Shown here in pieces: positions 45,809 to 53,851 of a stretch of 64,000 nucleotides of DNA. A program made the position numbers and the translations under genes. Source of the stretch: an uncultured Phycisphaerae bacterium (GTDB lineage: Bacteria > Planctomycetota > Phycisphaerae > UBA1845 > Fen-1342). Each line of letters opens with the position of its first letter. Position 1 is the first letter of the stretch. Location: positions 1 through 64,000 of the forward strand of contig CALGJV010000007.1 in NCBI GenBank assembly GCA_937928595.1. The letters are read 5' to 3'. The notes under the pieces were generated by a model. The model made no database searches and had not been told where the DNA came from. It worked only from the letters and a program-made list of their open reading frames with translations.

Positions 45809-47023
45809 ATGAGCTTCAGTCACATTGGACAGTCCATTGCCCAGTCGCCGACGCTGAAGCTGAACGAGACCGCGGCGCTGCTGCGGGCCAAGGGCGAGCC
45901 CGTGATCCACCTGGGCGGCGGCGAGCCGAAGAGCAAGCCGCCGCTGGACGCCCTGATCGCTGGCGCCGCGCTGCTGAACTCGGGCGAGGTCCGCTACACG
46001 CCGGCCGACGGCATTCCGGCGCTCAAGAAAGCCATCATCCGCTACACGGAGGAGTTCTACGGGCACTCGGTCGAGCCGGCGAACGTGATCGCCTCGGGCG
46101 GGGCGAAGCAGGCCATCATGGTCGCGCTGCAGGCCATCCTGAACCCGCAGGAGGAGGTGCTGTACCCCGCCCCGTACTGGGTGAGCTACCCGGAGATGGC
46201 CAAGCTCTGCGGCGGCGTAGGCGTGCCGGTGCTGCCGGAGGACGGTTCGTTCTACCCGAAGATCGGCGACCTCGAGCAGAAGATCGGGGCGCACACGCGG
46301 GCCGTCATCATCAACAGCCCGAACAACCCCAGCGGCGCGATGTATTCGGCCGAATTCATCGCCGATGTCGTCCGGCTGTGCGAGCAGCGCGACCTGTGGC
46401 TGATCATGGACGACATCTACCACCGGCTGATCTTCGACGGCCGGCGGCCGATCAGCGCGTACCAGTTCGCCAAGAAGAAGGGCGAGGACTCGAAGCTCGT
46501 GATCGTCAACGGCGTCTCGAAGCAGTACGCCATGACCGGCTTCCGCATCGGCTGGGCGGTCGGTCCGCGGAAGCTGATCGAGATCATGACCAACATCCAG
46601 AGCCACCAGACCTCCGGCCCGTCGGCCGTCTGCCAGCACGCCGCGCTCGGGGCGCTGGCCGGCGTGCAGTCGAGCGTCGAGAGCCTGCGGGTCACGCTGG
46701 AGAACGCGCGCAACGTGCTCGTCGCCCGTTTGCAGACGTTCCCGGGCGTGAAGGTCTGCAAGCCGGACGGGACGTTCTACTGCTTCGCCGACTTCCGCGC
46801 GTACGGGGCGAGCTCGGCCAAGCTCGCCCATTTCCTGCTCGAGAAGGTGCGCGTGCTGGTCATGCCGGGCATCGAGTTCGGCTTGGAAGGCCACCTGCGC
46901 ATCAGCTTCTGCGGCACGATCAAGGACGTGACCGAGGGCGTGGAGCGCATGAAGTGGGCCCTCGACCCGCAGGCCCCCAACGAGCTGTACCTCGGCGACC
47001 GCAAGCTGATCCGCGACTGGTAG
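45809..47023 (+). CDS. Pyridoxal-phosphate aminotransferase, class I (aspartate aminotransferase-like)
   Basis: A 404-residue fold-type I aminotransferase. The cofactor lysine is in N-G-V-S-K-Q-Y-A-M-T-G-F-R-I-G-W; other marks are I-H-L-G-G-G-E-P (substrate loop), Y-T-P-A-D-G-I-P, S-G-G-A-K-Q-A-I, N-S-P-N-N-P-S-G and the substrate-binding Arg in L-R-I-S-F-C. This matches the AspC/Ib-gamma group that makes aspartate from oxaloacetate. It is followed after 29 bases by PEP carboxykinase, so both act on oxaloacetate and are probably one operon at the junction of the TCA cycle, gluconeogenesis and amino-acid synthesis. Confidence 0.92.
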   Translation: MSFSHIGQSIAQSPTLKLNETAALLRAKGEPVIHLGGGEPKSKPPLDALIAGAALLNSGEVRYTPADGIPALKKAIIRYTEEFYGHSVEPANVIASGGAKQAIMVALQAILNPQEEVLYPAPYWVSYPEMAKLCGGVGVPVLPEDGSFYPKIGDLEQKIGAHTRAVIINSPNNPSGAMYSAEFIADVVRLCEQRDLWLIMDDIYHRLIFDGRRPISAYQFAKKKGEDSKLVIVNGVSKQYAMTGFRIGWAVGPRKLIEIMTNIQSHQTSGPSAVCQHAALGALAGVQSSVESLRVTLENARNVLVARLQTFPGVKVCKPDGTFYCFADFRAYGASSAKLAHFLLEKVRVLVMPGIEFGLEGHLRISFCGTIKDVTEGVERMKWALDPQAPNELYLGDRKLIRDW

Positions 47024-47052
47024 CACGCGCCGCGCGCCCGTGGAGCCCCCGC

Positions 47053-48705
<1,653 letters not shown>

Positions 48706-48729
48706 GCCCCGCCGCCCCCCTCCAACGCA

Positions 48730-48763
48730 CCGCCCGGGCGGCGCCCATGGGCCGTCCGGGCGG
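48730..48763. terminator. Hairpin between convergent pckA and porin-partner genes
   Basis: CCGCCCGG (48730-48737) pairs with CCGGGCGG (48756-48763) across an 18-base loop, between two convergent stop codons. No T-run follows, so efficiency is unknown. Confidence 0.45.
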
Positions 48764-48787
48764 ATGCGGAACTCGGTCGCGCGGGGG

Positions 48788-49093
48788 CTACCGCTTCACG
48801 ATCGGGTTGTTCGGCAGGTCATCGGGGATGTTCCAGTCGAGCCAGTTGGCCCAGACCGACTGGGAGAACTTGGTCAGCGGCTCGGACACGTACTTGTCCC
48901 AGTCGGTTCCGAGGCTCACCCGGTCGGCGACATCCTCGATGAAGGTGTTGCCGATGGTCTGGAAGAACTTCTGGTAGTCGCCGAACTGCGCATAGTTGCA
49001 GCCGAAGCCGACCGGGCCGAAGACGGCCAGCGTCGAGCCGCCCAGGGCCAGCAGCACCAGGGCCCGGCGGAGCGTCTGGAAACGCGTGTTCAT
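48788..49093 (-). CDS. Small exported protein encoded after the porin
   Basis: A 101-residue protein with an N-terminal hydrophobic segment (L-R-R-A-L-V-L-L-A-L-G-G-S-T-L-A-V-F, about 9-27) that reads as a signal peptide or anchor, then a small acidic/aromatic region (Y-A-Q-F-G-D-Y-Q-K-F-F-Q-T-I-G-N-T-F-I-E-D-V-A-D) and W-A-N-W-L-D-W-N-I-P-D near the end. No family is recognised. GGAGG lies 8 bases upstream of the ATG at 49093. It follows the porin gene by 55 bases on the same strand and probably shares its promoter, so it may be a porin-associated envelope protein. Confidence 0.75.
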   Translation of the reverse strand: MNTRFQTLRRALVLLALGGSTLAVFGPVGFGCNYAQFGDYQKFFQTIGNTFIEDVADRVSLGTDWDKYVSEPLTKFSQSVWANWLDWNIPDDLPNNPIVKR

Positions 49094-49148
49094 CCGTGCA
49101 TCCTCCATGTAGGGGTTCGTCCTTGAGTGTTCCTGCCTGCGGCCGCGG

Positions 49149-50681
49149 CTAGAACGCGACCTGCAACTGCGTACGCCAGATCAGGGCATCGTCGTTCACG
49201 TTCGCGAGGCTGTGGGTCGCCGACGAGATCGGCACCTCGCTGACCTTCGTCAGGTCCGTCTGGAGCTTCACGCGGTGGCCCTCGATGTAGTAGTTCAGGC
49301 CGCCGGTGTACGCCCAGGTGCCCTCGGTGCCGCTGGAGTTGGTCGAGATCCCCTCGACCCGCGCCACGACCTCGAACTTCTTCTCCATTCCGGGGATCGG
49401 CAGGAAGTAGCCGCATTCCAGATAGGCGCCGTGCTGCACGTTGCTGGAGCCGTCGCCGGTCAACTGGTACAGCGGCGTGAACGGCGGCTCGCTGCCCCGG
49501 CGCACGTCCAGCAGTCGGCAGACGTACTCGGCCGTGGCCGAGAAGCCCATGAACTTGAAGCCGGTGTCGAGACCCAGCTGGTGAATCTGGAGGCCGTCCG
49601 AGCTCGTCAGCCCGAAGCCGCCCGGCGCGAAGAACGTCTTGCGCGGGTACGGAATCCGCAGGTTGCCGTCGTGCCGGTCCTCGGTGTAGGCGTAGTGGAA
49701 GCCCAGCTCCCACGCCGGGGCGGTGTGGTATTCGCTGTCGGAGTTCGCCCAGAACGTGCTCCCGCCCTCGGGCTTGTCCCGGCTCTCTCCCTCGAGCAAC
49801 GCCCAGGTGGTGCGCAGCGCGATCGCCGGGTTGTTGTCGTGCCCGTTGGTGTAGAGGTCCTCGTCGTTGGTGATCGTCCGCGTGCCGGGGCTGTTGAACG
49901 AGTTCACGATATCGAGGTAGTACGCGCCGCGGTTTTCCAGCAGCTTGCCCCAGAACCGCACCCCCAGACCGTCTCCCAGACTGTACACGGCCTCGGTGAG
50001 CGTCGTGTAGTCCAAAGTGTGGAACGCGCGGGTCGATCCGAAGCTGGAGCGCATGCCCGCCAGCCGCATGATGCCGGCCTGAAACTGGAACTCATCCACG
50101 AAGCGGTAGTTGATCCAGCCGTACTTCAGCCCCGTGTCGTACCGCGACGGGCCGTCCGGCGTGGACTCGAACTCCATGAAGTAGGTCAGGTTCGGATCGT
50201 ACGCGTGGCCGCTGACCTGGAAGCGGATGCGGGCGAAGTCGAACCCGGTCCGGTCATCCCGCTGGAGGCCCGGCGCCAGGTAGCGGTTCGTCGAGCGTGT
50301 CCCGTAGTGCGTGAACCGGAACTGGAACAAGCCGCCGAAGACGATCTTGAACTTCTCGTCCGTGCTGCGGATGTAGAAGCCCCGGTCGTAGCCCGCCTGC
50401 ACCGTCGCCGGCATCAGGCTCTCGCGGAACTCCCGCTCGCTCAGGATCTCGCGGATCTGCTGCTTCATCGCGGCGACCCGGGCCTGGTCGGTGTCGCCCT
50501 GCTCCGCGGCCGCGAGCCGCTCCTCCAATCGTTCGATCTGGCGCTGCTGCGCCTCGAGCAGGGCCTGCAGCCGAGCCGCGTCGTCCACCGGCGGCGGATC
50601 CGCCGCGCGAACGACACCCGTGCCGGTCACCGCCAGGCCCACCAGCAGCAACGGGCACAACCAGCGAAGTCGTCCTGACAT
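49149..50681 (-). CDS. Outer-membrane porin (OprO/OprP-like)
   Basis: A 510-residue beta-barrel protein of the phosphate-selective porin O/P family, but the real solute cannot be told. It has a signal peptide (cleavage after V-R-A), a coiled coil at about residues 30-60 (A-R-L-Q-A-L-L-E-A-Q-Q-R-Q-I-E-R-L-E-E-R-L) that can bridge to the cell wall, and then alternating barrel strands with F-E-F/Y-G motifs. It ends in L-Q-V-A-F with the C-terminal aromatic residue required for outer-membrane insertion. AGGAGG precedes the ATG at 50681. This shows that the organism has an outer membrane. Confidence 0.9.
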   Translation of the reverse strand: MSGRLRWLCPLLLVGLAVTGTGVVRAADPPPVDDAARLQALLEAQQRQIERLEERLAAAEQGDTDQARVAAMKQQIREILSEREFRESLMPATVQAGYDRGFYIRSTDEKFKIVFGGLFQFRFTHYGTRSTNRYLAPGLQRDDRTGFDFARIRFQVSGHAYDPNLTYFMEFESTPDGPSRYDTGLKYGWINYRFVDEFQFQAGIMRLAGMRSSFGSTRAFHTLDYTTLTEAVYSLGDGLGVRFWGKLLENRGAYYLDIVNSFNSPGTRTITNDEDLYTNGHDNNPAIALRTTWALLEGESRDKPEGGSTFWANSDSEYHTAPAWELGFHYAYTEDRHDGNLRIPYPRKTFFAPGGFGLTSSDGLQIHQLGLDTGFKFMGFSATAEYVCRLLDVRRGSEPPFTPLYQLTGDGSSNVQHGAYLECGYFLPIPGMEKKFEVVARVEGISTNSSGTEGTWAYTGGLNYYIEGHRVKLQTDLTKVSEVPISSATHSLANVNDDALIWRTQLQVAF

Positions 50682-50804
50682 GTGTGCACCTCCTGTGGCC
50701 ATGAGAGCATTATCGGCCCGAATCGCCATGAGACCGTACCCTTGCGGACCGCCACGCATCGGGTTTTCTCACGACCGGAACCGCGTTAGGGAACTGCGCA
50801 CGGG

Positions 50805-50834
50805 ATTCTGCCCGCCCGTTTGCTCGTGTGTCAA
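50805..50834 (-). promoter_or_regulatory. Candidate promoter for the porin operon
   Basis: On the minus strand, a perfect -35 TTGACA (50834-50829) and a -10 CAGAAT (50810-50805) are 18 bases apart. The leader would be about 117 bases. Confidence 0.45.
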
Positions 50835-51047
50835 GCCTCCGCCACTATTCTGACCTGAAACATTGATGTGACGAATATCCATCACTCGCGCGACCTGATT
50901 CCCCGCGCTCGCGGGGGTCCCGCGCGGCAGACCCACGCAGCGGCCGCCCGTCCCGGTCACCGGGCCCCGCCGCGTCCCCGTCGGGGCCCACAGTGCGCAG
51001 CCCAAGCCTCGTCGCGCCGCACCGGACACGCCTTGACCGGAACCCGG

Positions 51048-51076
51048 TTGACACACGCGCGGGGCATCGGTTTACT
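51048..51076 (+). promoter_or_regulatory. Sigma-70-like promoter for the 33-residue membrane protein gene
   Basis: A perfect -35 TTGACA (51048-51053) and a -10 TTTACT (51071-51076) are 17 bases apart. Transcription would start near 51083, about 50 bases before the ATG at 51134. Confidence 0.55.
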
Positions 51077-51133
51077 AGCGCGCGGCGATGGTCTGATCCA
51101 GTTCGTTCCAGAACCCTCTAAGGAACCGCCACG

Positions 51134-51235
51134 ATGGGACAACTTATCAACAGCCCGATGTACTGGGTGTTCATCGGCGCGCTGGTCGTGATCGTTGTGG
51201 TGCTGTTGATCATCAAGAAGAAGCAATCGTCCTGA
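51134..51235 (+). CDS. 33-residue single-helix membrane protein
   Basis: A very short gene: ATG at 51134, TGA at 51233. The product begins M-G-Q-L-I-N-S-P-M-Y-W, then has one strongly hydrophobic helix (V-F-I-G-A-L-V-V-I-V-V-V-L-L-I-I, about residues 12-27), and ends K-K-K-Q-S-S, so it should sit with the basic end in the cytoplasm. AGGAA lies about 9 bases upstream and a well-spaced promoter stands at 51048-51076, which supports real expression. The AMMECR1-family gene follows after 38 bases on the same strand. No function is known; it could be a regulatory subunit of a membrane complex. Confidence 0.65.
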   Translation: MGQLINSPMYWVFIGALVVIVVVLLIIKKKQSS

Positions 51236-51273
51236 GCCCGCGCGGCTGCGCCCCGCGCGAAGGGCCGGGCGAC

Positions 51274-51831
51274 ATGAGCACTGCCAGCACGTTCGCGGCT
51301 CCCGATTGGGCCGGCTACGCCCGGGCCGTGATCTGCGCGGCGGTCCGCGGAACCGCATCACCCGATCCGCCCACGGTCGCCGATGAGCCGCACGCGGGTG
51401 CGTTCGTGACCCTCCACAAGCACGGTCGCCTCCGCGGCTGCATGGGCACACTCGATCCGTCCCTGTCGCGCGCTGACGCCGTGCGGGAGGCGGCGATCTC
51501 GGCCGCGCTGCACGACCCGCGCTTTCAGCGCATAGCCCCCGACGAGCTCGGCGCACTGGAGGTCGAGGTTTCCATCCTTTCGACCCCGGTCGCCATGCGC
51601 TCTCTCGACGACCTGGAGCTCGGCAAGCACGGCATCATCGTCCGGGGCGGCGGACGCCGCGGCCTGTTCCTTCCGCAGGTCGCCACCGATCACGGCCTCG
51701 ACAAGGAAGCGTTCCTGTCGCGCTGCTGCTCGGAGAAAGCGGGGCTGCCGCCCGACGCCTGGCGCGACCCGGCCACCGAGATACTGCTGTTCACGACCAC
51801 CGTTTTCCGCGAACGGCCCGGCCCGACCTGA
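51274..51831 (+). CDS. amrA: AMMECR1-domain protein (AmmeMemoRadiSam system protein A)
   Basis: A 185-residue protein made almost wholly of one AMMECR1 domain. The hallmark L-R-G-C-M-G-T-L lies at residues 53-60, with A-A-L-H-D-P-R-F, L-E-V-E-V-S-I-L and G-I-I-V-R-G-G-G-R-R-G-L-F-L-P-Q-V as further family marks. In many bacteria it is found with a Memo-like protein and a radical-SAM enzyme (the AmmeMemoRadiSam system), whose chemistry is not settled. Neither partner is in this window. It is probably transcribed with the 33-residue membrane protein gene. Confidence 0.88.
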   Translation: MSTASTFAAPDWAGYARAVICAAVRGTASPDPPTVADEPHAGAFVTLHKHGRLRGCMGTLDPSLSRADAVREAAISAALHDPRFQRIAPDELGALEVEVSILSTPVAMRSLDDLELGKHGIIVRGGGRRGLFLPQVATDHGLDKEAFLSRCCSEKAGLPPDAWRDPATEILLFTTTVFRERPGPT

Positions 51832-51842
51832 CCCCTGCGCCG

Positions 51843-52325
51843 CTACGCCAGCGCGTCGATCGCACGCCGCAAAGCCGCGACGTATGCCGCGTGCTCGTCC
51901 GCGCTGAGCGCCTCGGCCGTGCTGCCCGGGTCCAGCGCCCGCCCCTCCCACCGGTCGCCCGGCCGCCGCGGGCACACATGCACGTGCAGATGCGGCACGA
52001 GGTTGCCCAGGCTGAGCAGGTTGAGCTTCACGGCGCCGGTGGCGGCCGCGACCGCCCGGCTCACGCGGTTCACGTCGGCCAGAAACGCCGCGGCCGCCGC
52101 CGGGGCCAACTCGTGCCACTCGACGACGTGCGCCCGGTGAATCACGCAGGCGTAGCCCCGCACGCAGGCGGCCGCCGGCACCCGCACCCGCGACGCCGGC
52201 AGTTCCGCGACGACATCGGCCGGGGCCGCGCCGCACAGTGGACAGCCCACCCCGCGGCGCAACCGTTCCCACCGGTCGGGATCATGCCACGGCCAAGCGT
52301 GCTGTGGGTCGCCGTTGGCGCTCAC
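51843..52325 (-). CDS. HIT-family nucleotide hydrolase/transferase
   Basis: A 160-residue protein with the histidine-triad motif H-L-H-V-H-V-C-P, which forms the phosphate-binding site of AMP-lysine or dinucleotide hydrolases. An N-terminal C-P-L-C (about residues 30-33) may bind zinc as in GalT-like and some HIT proteins, although only one pair is seen. The start is a GTG at 52325 overlapping the stop of the xylulokinase gene (GTGA), so it is coupled to it. The natural substrate is unknown. Confidence 0.85.
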   Translation of the reverse strand: MSANGDPQHAWPWHDPDRWERLRRGVGCPLCGAAPADVVAELPASRVRVPAAACVRGYACVIHRAHVVEWHELAPAAAAAFLADVNRVSRAVAAATGAVKLNLLSLGNLVPHLHVHVCPRRPGDRWEGRALDPGSTAEALSADEHAAYVAALRRAIDALA

Positions 52326-53851
52326 CGGTCCCACCGGGCGTAATGCGGCTCCAGTTGCTCGTACAGCTCCTGCAGGCGTGCGCCGCGCGCCCGGTAGAGC
52401 CGCGTCCGCGCCGCCCGCGGCCGGTGCGTCGCCTTCACCTGCGCCGCCGCGTTGCTGGCGGCCGGCACGCTGCGGAAGGCCCCGGCGCCGACGGCCGCGA
52501 GGAGTGCCGCGCCGAGCGCCGAGCCCTCCTCGGATTTCATCACGACACAGGGCACGCCGTACACGTCGGCCTGGAGCTGCCGCCACCACGCGTTGCGGGC
52601 GCCGCCGCCGGCGAGGCGCACCTGGCGGATCGGCACGCCGAGCGACCGCATCATTTCCACCTGCCGACCCATTCCGAGCGTGATGCCCTCGAGCACGGCC
52701 CGCACGAGCGTTCCGCGCCCGTGCGCGCGGGTCAGGCCCAGCCAGGCCGCCCGCGCGTGCGGGTGCGGGTAGGGGCAGCGTTCGCCGGTCAGGTAGGGGT
52801 GGAACAGCACGCCGGCCTCGTCCGGCGCCGCCGCGGCCTCGGCGATCATCGCGGTGTACAGCGTGTCGCGGGCGGCGTCGGTCCTCGCTGCGGCCAGCCG
52901 GTCCGCGTACAGGACCTCACGCGCCCATTGCAGGCTGCCGCCCGCCGACAACATGCAGCCGAACACGCACCACGCCCCCGGCACGGCGTGGCAGAACGAC
53001 TGGAGCAGCCCCGCGTCGTTCGGCACGGGCGTGTCGCTGTGGGCGAACACCACGCCGCTCGTGCCCATCGTCGCCGAGACGACGCCCCGCCGCACGACGC
53101 CCGTGCCCACGGCCGCGGCCGCCTGGTCGCCCGCGCCCGCCACGACCAGCACGCCCGCCCGCAAGCCCAGCGCTTGCGCCGCGGCCGCCGTCAAGGTGCC
53201 GATGACCTCCGGCGACTCGGCGACCGACGGGAGCAACGCCGGGTCGAGGTCCAGCTTGCCCAGCAGCTCCGTGGACCAGCGGCGTCCGGCCACATCCAGC
53301 AGCAGCGTGCCGGATGCGTCGGATACGTCCGTGCGACGCTCGCCGGTGAGCCGGAAGTTGATGTAGTCCTTCGGCAGCAGCACCGTGTGCAGCCGCGCGA
53401 ACAGCTTCGGCTCGTGATTGCGGAGCCACAGGATCTTCGGGGCCTGATACCCGGTCAGCGCCGGGTTGCGCACCAGGCGGATCAGCGCCTGGCGGCCGCC
53501 GGCCCGGCGTTCGATCTCGGCGCATTCGGCCGCCGTCCGCTGGTCGTTCCACAACAGCGCCGGCCGCAGCACGCGGCCCCGGGCATCGAGAAACACGCTG
53601 CCGTGCATCTGCCCGGACAGGCCGATGCCGCCGACGTCCGCGGCGGAGGCCCGGCCCTTCCTCAGCACGAGCCGCGTCGCGCGGCACGCGGACGTCCACC
53701 AGTCGTCCGGCCGCTGCTCCGACCAGCCCGGCCGCGGGAAGAAGATCGTATGATCGGCCGACGCCGTCGCGCGGACGCGGCCGCGGTCATCGAGTAGCAG
53801 GGCCTTCGTGCCGCTGGTGCCGATGTCGATGCCGAGAAACAGACGCGTCAT
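52322..53851 (-). CDS. xylB: Xylulokinase
   Basis: A 509-residue FGGY-family kinase that phosphorylates D-xylulose with ATP. G-I-D-I-G-T-S-G-T-K-A-L (phosphate 1), the substrate stretch G-L-S-G-Q-M-H-G-S-V and N-D-Q-R-T, the catalytic Asp in G-A-G-D-Q-A-A-A-A-V-G, M-G-T-S-G-V-V and the adenosine site L-A-G-G-G-A-R-N are complete and specific to xylulokinase. The ATG at 53851 overlaps the stop of comEC. No xylose isomerase is present in the window. Confidence 0.93.
   Translation of the reverse strand: MTRLFLGIDIGTSGTKALLLDDRGRVRATASADHTIFFPRPGWSEQRPDDWWTSACRATRLVLRKGRASAADVGGIGLSGQMHGSVFLDARGRVLRPALLWNDQRTAAECAEIERRAGGRQALIRLVRNPALTGYQAPKILWLRNHEPKLFARLHTVLLPKDYINFRLTGERRTDVSDASGTLLLDVAGRRWSTELLGKLDLDPALLPSVAESPEVIGTLTAAAAQALGLRAGVLVVAGAGDQAAAAVGTGVVRRGVVSATMGTSGVVFAHSDTPVPNDAGLLQSFCHAVPGAWCVFGCMLSAGGSLQWAREVLYADRLAAARTDAARDTLYTAMIAEAAAAPDEAGVLFHPYLTGERCPYPHPHARAAWLGLTRAHGRGTLVRAVLEGITLGMGRQVEMMRSLGVPIRQVRLAGGGARNAWWRQLQADVYGVPCVVMKSEEGSALGAALLAAVGAGAFRSVPAASNAAAQVKATHRPRAARTRLYRARGARLQELYEQLEPHYARWDR

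Larger units (their letters stand above)
50682..51133. other. Divergent regulatory region between porin and 33-residue protein genes
   Basis: 452 bases with no gene seen. It carries the porin promoter (50805-50834) and, facing the other way, a promoter with perfect -35 (51048-51076). Between them lies GC-rich DNA without clear dyads. Confidence 0.55.

Noticed and set aside
50870-50905. A second Crp-like site (GTGAC ... ATCACT) before the porin gene
   Set aside because: The half-sites are 9 bases apart instead of 6 and one arm is imperfect, so it does not meet the Crp/Fnr pattern.
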